In this document: piece by piece, positions 25,701 to 51,200 of the stretch
Layout: every line of letters starts with the position of its first letter
Position numbering within the stretch: the first letter of the stretch is position 1
Source: Tubulanus polymorphus
Lineage: Eukaryota; Nemertea; Palaeonemertea; Tubulaniformes; Tubulanidae
Direction of reading: 5' to 3'
Assembly: GCF_964204645.1 (NCBI RefSeq)
Contig: NC_134033.1
Span: forward strand, 310,001 to 374,000
Length of the DNA: 64,000 nt
The notes under the pieces: model-generated
The model's database searches: none
What the model was told of the DNA's origin: nothing
What the model saw: the letters and a program-made list of their open reading frames with translations, nothing else
Program-made: the position numbers and the translations under genes

Positions 25701-25796
25701 TAGAATATTTATCGGCCTCAGTTTAACAGACGAGATATAAACAGTATTAGATAGTTAAACTTACGCAGTCGTTTTCGGCGACGTCGCGTCCGCCAT
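19800..25796 (-). CDS. GRTP1: GRTP1-like TBC domain Rab GTPase-activating protein (partial)
   Basis: Minus-strand exons: 25,765-25,796 (ATG at 25,796; MADATSPKTT), 22,868-23,105 (YGFERPDDFDFESYEDF, then ARRSVKWSKMMRDKD and RYIRKGIPSEYR), 21,140-21,251 (VWMCVSGAQDRLEANPHMYQ), 20,162-20,289 (DLHRTFPENIFF and SHHNKRSGYCQ) and 19,800-19,985 (VLRIWDCLFLEGCKILFRVG, CFKQIINDKTSLNCHEFMQ). Phases are consistent from exon 1 through exon 4. The TBC catalytic pair is present: the arginine finger in I..D..R (AITMDLHR) and the glutamine finger in YCQ, both in exon 4. Roughly 90 residues normally between YCQ and VLRIWD are absent and must lie in the scaffold gap. The final C-terminal exon was not found. TBC proteins stimulate GTP hydrolysis by Rab GTPases in membrane traffic; the Rab target is unknown. 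Introns are packed with minisatellites. Confidence 0.9.
20031..20130. other. Assembly gap (100 N)
   Basis: Exactly 100 N, the usual placeholder for a gap of unknown size. It falls between GRTP1 exons where about 90 residues of the TBC domain are missing, so the true gap must be larger than 100 bp. Confidence 0.99.
20333..20712. repeat. Minisatellite, 32-bp unit x12, GRTP1 intron
   Basis: Unit GGTCCAGGTAGGTGAACCAT followed by CCCTCCTCCGGG. Variants with CTTCTCCAGG recur, indicating internal block duplication. Minus-strand open frames here are repeat artefacts. Confidence 0.95.
20713..21115. repeat. Related GGTCGGTCAGTAGGTTAGGC repeats
   Basis: Irregular continuation of the preceding array with the module AGGGGTCGGTCAGTAGGTTA alternating with GCTCCCAATATGCAGCACTC. 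It lies next to GRTP1 exon 21,140-21,251 but carries no exon sequence. Confidence 0.85.
21397..22640. repeat. Minisatellite, 44-bp unit x about 28, derived from a MITE end
   Basis: Unit GGATCCAGTTCCACAGTTGT followed by GAGTAAGAGTTAACTCTGAACTCA. The last unit runs straight into a MITE copy (22,591-22,703) whose left terminus is the same sequence, so the array looks like an amplification of that terminus inside GRTP1 intron 2. Confidence 0.95.
22591..22703. mobile_element. MITE copy 1, TTCCACAGTTGTGAG family
   Basis: Left end GGATCCGGTTCTACAGCTGT and right end CTCACAACTGTGGATCTGGA are inverted repeats around an AT-rich core containing AGTTCATTTTCAATGTTTTC. It shares the core and ends with copy 2. 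Confidence 0.7.
22733..22847. mobile_element. MITE copy 2 with perfect 26-bp terminal inverted repeats
   Basis: 115 bp. The left TIR begins AGGACCCAGTTCCACAGTTG and continues TGAGTT; the right TIR is its exact reverse complement. The core contains CAGTTCATTTTCAGTGTTTT. It ends about 20 bp from the donor of GRTP1 exon 22,868-23,105. Confidence 0.85.
23205..23350. repeat. Minisatellite, 24-bp unit x6, GRTP1 intron 1
   Basis: Unit GGATCCAGGCCCCGAGGACC followed by ACGG. The unit is a multiple of three, so DPGPEDHG-type open frames result; these are not genes. Palindromic TTCCACTGTGGAA sequence lies just before it at about 23,146. Confidence 0.9.
23465..24050. repeat. Two abutting minisatellites, GRTP1 intron 1
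   Basis: 23,465-23,572: three copies of a 32-bp unit with TGAGTCGAGCAGGAGCTGAG. 23,573-24,050: about eleven copies of a 40/46-bp unit with TATAGTTTGTCCCGTCCCTC and an optional CTGCAG insert. Confidence 0.9.
24051..25412 (-). other. GRTP1 intron 1, unique part
   Basis: Mostly unique AT-rich sequence with pyrimidine runs near 24,120. No further exon was seen between exon 2 (23,105) and exon 1 (25,765). Confidence 0.6.
25413..25505. mobile_element. Short MITE, AAGTTTTTGAC...ATCCTAGGTAC family
   Basis: About 93 bp with roughly 30-bp inverted arms (AAAGTTTTTGACTCCATTAT against AATAATAGGATCAAAAATTT). A related half-copy lies at about 46,866-46,910 in SMC4 intron 1, so the family is dispersed. Confidence 0.65.
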
Positions 25797-26224
25797 TTTG
25801 AACGTTTGGATCATGTGATTCGGCGTACAAAACAGCAGTCGAATATAAAAACGATTTGATGAAACGACGGATATTTTAGATTCGTTGTTAACGAACAATT
25901 TCACCAGTTGAATATATCACAGATTGATGGGAGCAAATATAATAAGAATCTTTGATGCGTGTTTTCATTAAATATATTAAATTGTAAATGGTCGGTTCGT
26001 GTAATTGGTTTTGATTGTGAATGAGTAAGACTGGTTCCTAGTCTCTACCTTCTGACGGCGCAGAATTGGACGGGCAACCAGTCTAAGCGCAGAATTGGAA
26101 AGGCGACCAGTCTACTAAATGTAGAGACCGGGAACCAGTCCATGTTGTTAGGAGACGGACGCCATATCGGATTGTTGACATTAGAGACACGGCTCGCTGT
26201 AACCGAGGAAGAGACTGAGACACA
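25797..26224. promoter_or_regulatory. Shared intergenic region between GRTP1 and DYNLT2B (putative bidirectional promoter)
   Basis: The two start codons face away from each other across 428 bp. On the GRTP1 side the minus strand reads CAAAATGGCGGAC, matching the YY1 consensus AANATGGCGGC and overlapping the start codon. A 33-bp direct repeat (GCGCAGAATTGGA...GACCAGTCTA) occupies about 26,058-26,120. No TATA box was seen. Bidirectional use is inference from the spacing. Confidence 0.55.
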
Positions 26225-29077
26225 ATGACTGCTGAAGTCGCTACCGCCGAGGATGTCACCAATACATACGTCATCAGACCTAACTTTTTACACAAGTAAG
26301 GAAGATATTAAAAGCCCCATGGGCTTCGTGCCCCGGGCTGGCGGCTACACCAGTCAAATTTCCAATCCAATGCAAAAAACAAACATCCTCTTTCTTTGCC
26401 AAGCGAGAGTCGAGACTGCTGATAAAAAGTGATTTAGGCCTATCTATTGTTAACATTATTAATTATAATTAGTGTCACAGCGCAGCAAACTGACTGGGTC
26501 ATTTCAGTTCAAATAGGTCACTGATTCTGATTGTTACTTTTCATGGACATGATGGATTCATCCCGATATTCCTGGGTAGAGTTGGATCAGAAAAATACTT
26601 CTAAAATATTCTATTTATTTAAGCCTATTCAAAGTTATTAGGTGAATATTTAGAGGTTTTCAAATAAAAAAAAACTATAACTCAAAAATCAAAACTCGCG
26701 AAAATAATTGCTTGACAAAAATATACGTCTTATCATTGACATTTTTTATTATTTGCTGCTTGCTGTGGTAATTATATAGATAAGAGTTTTTGAAAGGGAA
26801 GTGCCTGGGCCGGGGTTAGCTGTCAAAGGGGTTGACTGTGCGTGCTGAGAGTGGTTTAGTTTGAGAAGTAGCTCTCAAGTAAATCATATTGTTGTAGGCT
26901 ACATAATTATGGATAAAACATGGTAGGTTTGTGTAGGTTGTTTAGGGAATGACGGCTCGGTACTAGACTAGTGTAGGTGCCTCCTACCTCTCTCTTCAAT
27001 CAGCTAGGAATTAAATCTATTATTTGGAATTTAGGCTAAACAAAAATGATACCTTGTTTCTCCACAGCGGCCGGGTCATTTTTGTAAAATATGATAAAAT
27101 TTGTAATCAGTTCATTTCTACAGCGGCCGGGTCTGTTATGGTAAAATTGATCACGATTTTAAAAAAAGGGGTTAGATAGGCGGCCGGTCGGGTCAACTTT
27201 ACAGCTCAGCAGAGCGGAGAAACAAGGTATCAATTTTTTTAGACTTAGATTAATGTGGAAGTTGCACCATTTTGTATACGATATTGAATTTCTAACACTG
27301 GGCCCGCGGTGGCCTTCAACGTTTAACCGCTTTATCACCAGAATGACCTTCATTTTGGTGTGGAGCCCGCAGTGTTCCTACTAGTGACCTCTCTCTCCTG
27401 ATCGGCCTATGGTTTATTATTTCTAGGTTTCGTCCGCTGATGGTTAAAGAAATGTTACACATGGTTTTATCGGAGCATTTATCAGGAAAAGAGTATAACG
27501 GAGAGGAGGCCACTGATTGGTCGAAAATAATATCTGATGAAATAAAGAGTCGTTTAAAAGGTAAGACCCGCTCGCCCCCTGGTGTCTGTCTACTAAATTA
27601 ACGTACGGTTGTTTATTTTAATACAGATATGGGATATGATGGATACCACCTCAGCCGCCCCCTGGTGGCTGTGTACTACATTAACGTACGGTTGTTTATT
27701 TTATTACAGATATGGGATATGATAGATACTCCCTGCTGCCCCCTAGTGTCTGTCTACTAAATAAATGTATGTTTATTTTAATACAGATATGGGATATGAT
27801 GGATACCACCTCAGCCGCCCCCTGGTGGCTGTGTACTTCATTAACGTACGGTTGTTTATTTTAATACAGATATGGGATATGATAGATACTCCCTGCTGCC
27901 CCCTAGTGTCTGTCTACTAAATTAATGTATGTTTATTTTAATACAGATATGGGATATGATGGATACCACCTCAGCCGCCCCCTGGTGGCTGTGTACTACA
28001 TTAACGTACGGTTGTTTATTTTAATACAGATATGGGATATGATAGATACTCCCTGCTGCCCCCTAGTGTCTGTCTACTAAATTAATGTATGTTTATTTTA
28101 ATACAGATATGGGATATGATGAATACCACCTCAGCCGCCCCCTGGTGGCTGTGTACTACATTAACGTACGGTTGTTTATTTTAATACAGATATGGGATAT
28201 GATAGATACTCCCTGCTGCCCCCTAGTGTCTGTCTACTAAATTAATGTATGTTTATTTTAATACAGATATGGGATATGATGGATACCACCTCAGCCGCCC
28301 CCTGGTGGCTGTGTACTACATTAACATACGGTTGTTTATTTTAATACAGATATGGGATATGATAGATACTCCCTGCTGCCCCCTAGTGTCTGTCTACTAA
28401 ATTAATGTATGTTTATTTTAATACAGATATGGGATATGATGGATACCACCTCAGCCGCCCCCTGGTGGCTGTGTACTACATTAACGTACGGTTGTTTATT
28501 TTAATACAGATATGGGATATGATAGATATAAGTTTATAGTACAAGTAGTGATTGGTGAACTACGAGGTGAAGGAGTCAAGTGAGTATTAAACACACTCAT
28601 GTAGCTCCTACTTTACAATCAATGATATATCATTATCTCCTATTCGTTCGTACGAGTTAAAATCTCAAATGTTATTGTGATTGTATTTAAGGATGGGCTG
28701 TCGATGTATGTGGGATTCTGATACCGATAATTACGCTCAAGATATATTCACTAATGTAAGTATCCACCCCCCCCCCAACCCAGTCTCACTCCCCTCCCGG
28801 AGATTCACTCCCCCTATGAGCCACCCAGTCTCACTCCCCTCCCGGAGATTCACTGCCCCCACCCCCTATGAGCCACTCAGTCTCACTCCCCCCCCCCCCC
28901 CACCGCCACTCAGTTTCACTTCCCCCCCCTACTAGAGCCACTCAGTGATCCACTCAGTCTCACTCCCCCTCCCCCCATGAGCCATTCTTCCAGTCTTTAT
29001 TTTAACTCAAACATCTGTTTGTATTTCAGGATTCACTGTTTTGCGTTGCTGCAGCTTTTGGAGTTTATTACTATTGA
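26225..29077 (+). CDS. DYNLT2B: Dynein light chain Tctex-type 2B (TCTEX1D2), five exons
   Basis: Exons 26,225-26,295, 27,427-27,560, 28,510-28,579, 28,692-28,755 and 29,030-29,077 splice in frame to 128 residues plus TGA. Recognisable blocks: NTYVIRPNFLHKFRPLMVKE, IKSRLKDMGYDRYK, FIVQVVIGELRGEGVK, CMWDSDTDNYAQDIF and DSLFCVAAAFGVYYY, matching the Tctex1 fold through to its aromatic C-terminus. Vertebrate homologues are about 140 residues, so this copy is full length with a shorter N-terminus. The family is a light chain of cytoplasmic dynein-2, needed for retrograde intraflagellar transport in cilia. The start is the first ATG giving an in-frame leader before NTYVIRP. Intron 2 is odd: it has expanded from about 66 bp to 949 bp by tandem copying of itself with the start of exon 3. 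AATAAA follows at 29,291-29,296. Confidence 0.95.
27045..27240. mobile_element. Dispersed element, ATACCTTGTTTCTCC inverted ends
   Basis: Inverted ends ATACCTTGTTTCTCC (27,050) and GGAGAAACAAGGTAT (27,216-27,230) flank three GCGGCCGGGTC-type motifs. A related copy at about 51,095-51,200 shares ATCGTGATCAATTTTACC, AACAGACCCGGC and ACAAGGTATC. It lies in DYNLT2B intron 1. Confidence 0.6.
27561..28509 (+). repeat. DYNLT2B intron 2: 160-bp dimeric repeat carrying 11 decoy copies of the exon 3 acceptor
   Basis: TTTATTTTAATACAG followed by ATATGGGATATGAT, the exon 3 acceptor and first coding bases, occurs with exon-like starts at 27,627, 27,710, 27,787, 27,870, 27,947, 28,030, 28,107, 28,190, 28,267, 28,350 and 28,427, and at the true exon start 28,510. 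Spacing alternates 83 and 77 bp without a single exception. The 83-bp part carries GCCACCAGGGGGCGGC on the minus strand and the 77-bp part CACTAGGGGGCAGC, both CTCF-core-like. Confidence 0.95.
28756..29029 (+). repeat. C-rich minisatellite in DYNLT2B intron 4
   Basis: Four or five degenerate copies of CCAGTCTCACTCCCCTCCCG with poly-C runs, ending at the exon 5 acceptor TTTCAG (29,024-29,029). Confidence 0.75.
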
Positions 29078-29097
29078 GAACATTGTCGCTACTAGGC

Positions 29098-29250
29098 TGG
29101 TACAGACAGGCTGCCTGCTCATTGAGCCTGCCCGTGACAGGCTGGGCTGTCTGCTTATTGAGCCTGCCCGTGTTACAGGCTGCCTGTTCATTGAGCCTGC
29201 CCGTGTTACAGGCTGCCTGTTCATTGAGCCTGCCCCCGTTACAGGCCGCT
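29098..29250 (+). repeat. Minisatellite in the DYNLT2B 3' UTR, 33-bp unit x4-5
   Basis: Repeats of CAGGCTGCCTGTTCATTGAG followed by CCTGCCCGTGTTA, lying between the stop codon (29,075-29,077) and the poly(A) signal. Confidence 0.85.
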
Positions 29251-29290
29251 CACAGAGACTTCTCCATACACAAAAACATTCCTACATGTG

Positions 29291-29296
29291 AATAAA
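29291..29296 (+). terminator. Poly(A) signal of DYNLT2B
   Basis: AATAAA about 215 bp after the stop codon, in unique sequence after the 3' UTR repeat. Confidence 0.6.
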
Positions 29297-29994
29297 AGGA
29301 ATTTCAGTTGAAATGAACCACAGAAATAAATATCTACTGAATTCGAGGAGTTTAATAATATATTGTACTAGCAACTGTTGACTGAAAAATTCCTGCCATT
29401 TTTTAAATTGTACATAAAATGTAAAATCTGTAGTTACGTATTTTGCTTAGTTTGAAATATTAAAAATGTTTATAAGATATCAATGCGTTTGTCTCCTACT
29501 GATTTCATCACTGAGGACCGAGGAGTGTTTAGGGAGAGTTGAGAGAGAAGTCAGAGGCAGCCCTCCAGGTTGAAACCCCCGCTAACAATGAGAAAAATCT
29601 GAATCCGACTAAAATGAAACATCGTTTTGAGTTTGGAGTAATTTATTTACATGATTCATAAAATTACACGCGACAAAATCTCGCGTAAATTCCGAGAAAA
29701 CTCATTCACTAAATAATATTAATATTTACATGAGAGCAGTTTCAGTTATTAATGAGATAAATGCATATTTGTTTTAGTAGCAATTTTCACTGATTGCGAC
29801 AATATATTCTATTTCCACAAATAGTTTTATCAAAACAACACACTTACAATTCACAGATCACGGTCTCTTGAGAGAGAGAGTTCTCAGTTTCTACTAACCA
29901 CTGAGTTTGTTGAGGTCTGGTGTAAAACACCTCTTCAGTCTGGTGAGGTTTAGGTTTGGTTTACTTCCAGCCTGGTCACGTCACTTATACACCG
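29297..29994. other. Convergent intergenic region between DYNLT2B and SMC4
   Basis: AT-rich unique sequence holding the presumed 3' ends of both genes. No further gene seen. Confidence 0.6.
29642..29647 (-). terminator. Candidate poly(A) signal of SMC4
   Basis: AATAAA on the minus strand (TTTATT on plus), the first clear hexamer found after the SMC4 stop and its repeat array. Use would give a 3' UTR of about 1.3 kb that is mostly minisatellite. Confidence 0.4.
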
Positions 29995-30957
29995 AGGAGA
30001 TGAACACCGAGTAACCGCTGGTTGTTGAGGTGATTAACACTGAGTAACCGCTGGTTGTTGTTGAGGTGTAGTTTGCTGTACGGTAACCGCTGGTTGTTGA
30101 GGAGATGAACACTGAGTAACCGCTGGTTGTTGAGGTGATTAACACTGAGTAACCGCTGGTTGTTGTTGAGGTGTAGTTTGCTGTACGGTAACCGCTGGTT
30201 GTTGAGGTGATTAACACTGAGTAACCGCTGGTTGTTGTTGAGGTGTAGTTTGCTGTACGGTAACCGCTGGTTGTTGAGGAGATGAACACTGAGTAACCGC
30301 TGGTTGTTGTTGAGGTGATTAACACTGTGTAACCGCTGGTTGTTGTTGAGGTGTAGTTTGCTGTACGGTAACCGCTGGTTGTTGAGGTGATTAACACTGA
30401 GTAACCGCTGGTTGTTGTTGAGGTGTAGTTTGCTGTACGGTAACCGCTGGTTGTTGAGGAGATTAACACCGAGTAACCGCTGGTTGTTGAGGTGTAGTTT
30501 GCTGTACGGTAACCGCTGGTTGTCGAGGTGATTAACACTGAGTAACCGCTGGTTGTTGAGGTGTAGTTTGCTGTACGGTAACCGCTGGTTGTTGAGGTGA
30601 TTAACACTGAGTAACCGCTGGTTGTTGTTGAGGTGTAGTTTGCTGTACGGTAACCGCTGGTTGTTGAGGAGATGAACACCGAGTAACCGCTGGTTGTTGA
30701 GGTGATTAACACTGAGTAACCGCTGGTTGTTGTTGAGGTGTAGTTTGCTGTACGGTAACCGCTGGTTGTTGAGGTGATTAACACTGAGTAACCGCTGGTT
30801 GTTGTTGAGGTGTAGTTTGCTGTACGGTAACCGCTGGTTGTTGTTGAGGTGTAGTTTGCTGTACGGTAACCGCTGGTTGTTGTTGAGGTGATTAACACTG
30901 AGTAACCGCTGGTTGTTGAGGTGATTAACACTGAGTAACCGCTGGTTGTTGAGGTGA

Positions 30958-47037
<16,080 letters not shown>

Positions 47038-47139
47038 AGTGAATTCTTATTCAAGTCTCCCAGTTCAGACGCAAAGAGCCTGTAAAATATCAACAACATC
47101 ATTCACTTCATCATTATCGACACAATCATTGCTGATCAA

Positions 47140-47222
47140 GACAATCTCTCCGGCCGGGGGTGTAATCTCTCCGGCCGGGGTGTAATCTCTGGGGCCGGGG
47201 TGTTATCTCTCGGGCCGGGGTG
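47140..47222. repeat. 20-bp repeat CTCTCCGGCCGGGGTGTAAT x4
   Basis: Four imperfect copies just upstream (in SMC4 sense) of the 5' UTR splice acceptor TTTTACAG at about 47,083. Lies in the presumed 5' UTR intron of SMC4. Confidence 0.8.
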
Positions 47223-47599
47223 GGGGGTTAGTTAATGGAGGATAGGCTAACGCCCTAACGGCACCGGATACCGATCAGTTAAATAGTGGGACTTGAGAGT
47301 CCTCTTCAGTAAAAAATACCCACCTTGCCCATAGGACCTTATAGGTTGTGTTGCATACATGAAAAATACAATTGGAACACACAGACCGACAGGACCCCCA
47401 GAACAGTCACACGTCACAGAGTCTGGAGAGCAGAGAGGAGAGAGAGGGAGAACCCGACCGACAATGTCAGGCACAGTGCTCGCTGTGTCACTCACTCGGA
47501 CTGCGGCGTTATTTGTACTCATGAGAGGAACAGGGGTTATAACCAACGTACGTTCAATATATCAGAAATACTTCATTATAACACCCCCGAAATACCTTC

Positions 47600-47665
47600 A
47601 AATACACCCGAAATACTTTCTTTAGAATTTCACTTCCTGGTTTTTTAAAAATGGCGGCAACGATT
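47600..47665 (-). promoter_or_regulatory. Putative SMC4 promoter with YY1 and ETS motifs
   Basis: The minus strand reads GTTGCCGCCATTTTT (YY1 consensus reversed) followed by CCAGGAAGTG (ETS core GGAA). An acceptor-like TTTTACAG before the first coding exon implies an upstream non-coding exon, so a start site about 0.6 kb away is plausible. Inference only. Confidence 0.4.
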
Positions 47666-49411
47666 CAAAACATTGTCAATTCAATGATCAATGTTTATTA
47701 TATTGATCACTCTCTCTGCGGGGGGTTAAAGAGCTGTCGATTTAGAAAAGATGATATGTTATTGTATTCTGTTTAATTATCAGTTATACTTCAAATAGTT
47801 TTATGATGTGTTATGAATAAAATTCAATTCAAATAATCATCGACTGCCACAGCCGGGTTTTCATTTAACCGCGGCAAGCGAGGACGCCGGGAATACTGGA
47901 TCGGACTAAAACTATTTCGGCACCGGACATTTCGAGCGGGATTTCAGCGGATGGTTACAGCGACATTACCCGTTAACGTCAAAACTAGAAACTAAACAGC
48001 GTCTGTCGTTTCTAAATTATTCCGTATTTACCAGAACCGGATCGCTGCCAGAATCACAGACAAACCATTCTCTTTTTCCATGAGATCGGGTCTTGTTCAA
48101 AGCAGCTTTTTATGTCATAAACAAGTTGATTTACCAGGAATTGGAGAAGAAGCTAACCTAACAAGATACTGGATGCCGACTGGTCACGTGTGAAGCTACA
48201 AGACCCAGGGGCCGGTTGTATAGTCACGTTTCAGACTTAACTAAGACCAATAGTTCTATTAGCCAATATAACAACTTAAGACCAGTCTTAAAGTTAGTTC
48301 ACGAACGGACCGACCCACTAAATCACCAACAGCTGTTAGTTACCAACTATAGTAGCCTGGGATCCTGTTAGAGACGCCCCTCCCCCCCCCCCCCTATATC
48401 CTATTAGGTGAATGCTACTCGTCCTGAACCTCTGATCCGATTTTAAGACAAATATAAAACCGTTAATAAGAGGAAATAACGTAGTTGAATTTGACACACC
48501 TAGTTAAATCCTCACACATTGAAATGCGACAATTGGATTAAAATATGTCTGGGAGGCTTCACTAGAGGAAAGGGGGGAGACAAGCGACCACTGAGCCCTA
48601 GTGTTATACAACAGAGAAATATGATATTCACAATTATTTGAGATTTAAATCCTCAAAATCATCATGGATGCGATTGATCAAATTTATCACGATATTTTAC
48701 ATCAATCCAGAGGTGTGGAGATTTATATGATTTTTTCGCCCTTCTCTTTCACCTCTAGTTTTAAAGTAGATTTAATAAGTATCCAATAAAGATTTCAGTC
48801 AGATTCAGTCAGATTTCAGTCAGCTTAGACCCTTAAATATCGAGTCAATATCAAGTGATACTTTGGACACCTAACCAGAATGTATTACCAGATAAAAAAA
48901 ACAAACAAACATCAATTAATATCTATTTGAAAACTACCTGTCGAATTTATAGTCAGCAGCTATAAGGGGAGAGAGGGGACCCCCTGTTGGGGCGATAAGG
49001 TGCAATTCGGTCCCGGCACAGCGGTACAACCGGGCGCCCAATGATCGGACAATGTAAAAACCAGCAGGGCACGAACCCGACCCGATTCAAACAATCATCG
49101 TCAATAGATCGCGCGAGTACTCACTCCACTAAAGTACCGGCAAAAAAACCCTCCTCAAAATCGACATCGTCGTTTTATGCGTGATTTTCTCCTCGACGTG
49201 AAACCTACAAATCAGAAACTATTCTTTCTACGGGCCATTAAACCTACTGTACAACCCGGTCAACGGAAGGCTATAATTTACTAGTTCCCCCCTCTCTCTC
49301 TCTCTCTCTTTCCACTAACAGGGGCTAGTTGAGAGAGAGAAAGGGCCCTCCGGCTCAGAGTCGTCACAATACTAATAGCCTCTGATTGTAGCAGTTAAAC
49401 CGATTTAAAGG
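47666..49411. other. Intergenic, no gene seen (outside the 48.2 kb repeat)
   Basis: Unique AT-rich and mixed sequence with no convincing exon on either strand. A short (CT)n run is at about 49,292-49,310. Confidence 0.5.
48200..48312. repeat. Dispersed repeat ending with CAACTTAAGACCAGTCTTA
   Basis: CAGGGGCCGGTTGTATAGTC then a tract containing AACAACTTAAGACCAGTCTT. The reverse complement of that tract is the unit of the tandem array at 62,729-62,965, so the sequence is dispersed in this genome. Confidence 0.6.
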
Positions 49412-49559
49412 ATGTTGTCTGCTGCCGCCGCTGCCGCTGCTGCTGCTTCTGGTGTTTATAAAGATTCAATTTACTCTTATCTTATCAACGATTTTCATCT
49501 TGTTTCATTGAAAGATCGTGTTGTTGTTGTTTGTCGTACCATCGACAGTCGAACTACAT

Positions 49560-49915
49560 TGGACTCAGTGGACCTTTACTGTGGAAAACGAATCCAGATC
49601 TGCATCCAGTAACTGTGGAACTGGAGCCAGAACTGTGTGGAACTGGGGGTCTAACCTGGTCCAGTGGAACTAGATGCTGTAACTGAGGAACTGGGTCTGT
49701 GGAAATAGGCATAGATCTGATATGTGGGACTGGGTCCAGTCAATGTGGTACTGAGTCCAGTAACTATGGAACTGGAGCCAGAACTGTGGAACTGGGGTCT
49801 AACCTGGTCCAGTGGAACTAGATGCTGTAACTGTGGAACTGGGCATAGATCTGATATGTGGAATTGGGTTCAGTAACTGTGGAACTGTGTCCAGCAGTAA
49901 ATGTGACACTGGGCC
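49560..49915. repeat. Degenerate CTGTGGAACTGGGTCCAG repeats
   Basis: Irregular repeats of GTAACTGTGGAACTGGG(T/A)CCAG with a duplicated block (GGTCCAGTGGAACTAGATGC at about 49,660 and 49,806). The motif equals the right end of the MITE at 22,733. Confidence 0.8.
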
Positions 49916-51021
49916 CATTAAGATCTAACTCAAAAACTCAAGTGTCGAGATTAACAAAAAGCAGATGTGTTTTTTTATTATTCTACAGTATTTTTTTAAA
50001 ACTAGAAATGTTTTTTTATCACAAATCCCTGAAGCCAAGTAAATTATTATCGCGTGAGCACGTGACTGTGTTAATTGGTACGACACGTTTTTACGAAGGC
50101 GCGTACTGAACGCTAATTAACGGACCGGACTGAACGCTAATTAACGGACCGGACCTGGTGCCGTCCAATAAAATCCTGTTGCGTCTAAACTAAGATGGTA
50201 TTATGACAATAAATACTTTACTGTTAACAAGGAGTGAAAAGTGGTTACGGGTTTTTAAACAAAGGTCTCTTTCAATAGTGTCGGGTCCTTATGCGCGCAT
50301 GTAACAGGCGTTAATTTGACTGTTTTATATCGTCGAGTGTTTCTTGTCTTTTAAAACAGAATAGTTATGTTATTATATTGCGTGTATAGCCGGCCAGCAG
50401 CGCGTCTTTGTGAGCCATTCAGACCCGAGCCGCAGGGTTACACGGGGCAGGAACGCCCGCTCGCTACCAAAAACTATCCACGCTCAACTGAGTTCGCATT
50501 CAAAATCCGGTTCATTCAGCGACGGTTCGCGGGTATTGTTAGCGTTTTTCGTCGCCGTTCAGCGCCCGCGGCTGTATTTCTCGTACCCTGTAATTTTCAC
50601 CGCACGGCGCCCGACAATAGCTCACCGAGAAAGCCTGTCAGTACAAAACGTCTTGGTCGTTTAAACATTTGTTAGGCCCGCGTCTCGCTGGCATGCTCGA
50701 CACTTTATCCCGATGGACCGCGCTGATAACATTTTAGAGAGTTTTTCGAACACTTAACTTTCTCACCCGATTCCCAGAAATGATTACCACGTTTAGATTT
50801 GTAACGCTTAATTTCGCGTTTGAGATAAATATCTAAAAACCAGGAACCACCGAGACGGAGAGAGATAGAGAGATAGAGGGGTCCTCTTAGTGAGAAAAAA
50901 AGACCTAATTGAAAATAAAATTCAGCACAAAGGTTATAAGCGTCCCCCAGTCCTCGCTTTGCCTCGTGTGTCAGACACATTTCAATCACATAAAAATAAT
51001 AGATTTTGACGTTAATATCGG
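49916..51021. other. GC-richer stretch without a recognised gene
   Basis: 50,370-50,690 is GC- and CpG-rich with an open frame on the plus strand that matches no family I know; it may be a CpG-rich promoter or untranslated exon. A short direct repeat CTGAACGCTAATTAACGGAC occurs twice at about 50,107-50,150. Confidence 0.4.
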
Positions 51022-51070
51022 GCCCGAGCCAATCAGGGCCCGAGCCAATCAGGGCCCGAGCCAATCAGGC
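51022..51070 (+). promoter_or_regulatory. Three tandem CCAAT boxes
   Basis: GAGCCAATCAGGGCCC repeats with a 16-bp period, giving CCAATCA at 51,029, 51,045 and 51,061; a TATATAT stretch follows at about 51,084. The arrangement fits NF-Y sites of a promoter, but no gene can be attached, and it may be only a tandem repeat. Confidence 0.35.
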
Positions 51071-51094
51071 CGCCTATCTACCCTATATATTACT

Positions 51095-51200
51095 TTTTTG
51101 AAATCGTGATCAATTTTACCGTAACAGACCCGGCAGCTATAAACATGAACCCAGCCGCTGCGAAAAAACAAGGTATCGTTTTTGTATAGCCTTAGATTAT
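51095..51200. mobile_element. Second copy of the ACAAGGTATC dispersed element
   Basis: Shares ATCGTGATCAATTTTACC, GTAACAGACCCGGC and AAAACAAGGTATC with the element at 27,045-27,240. It contains a short ATG frame ending at a GT that might be mistaken for a first exon. Confidence 0.6.

Noticed and set aside
49412-49612. 66-residue frame with polyalanine (MLSAAAAAAAAASG)
   Set aside because: The alanine run is a trinucleotide repeat and the rest matches nothing; it ends in MITE-like repeat sequence.
50367-50675. 102-residue frame in a CpG-rich stretch
   Set aside because: No recognisable homology or splice context; a CpG-rich promoter or untranslated sequence is as likely.
51145-51172. Possible first exon (MNPAAAKKQ then GT) behind three CCAAT boxes
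   Set aside because: The sequence matches the dispersed element at 27,045-27,240, including ACAAGGTATC, so the apparent start and donor belong to a repeat.
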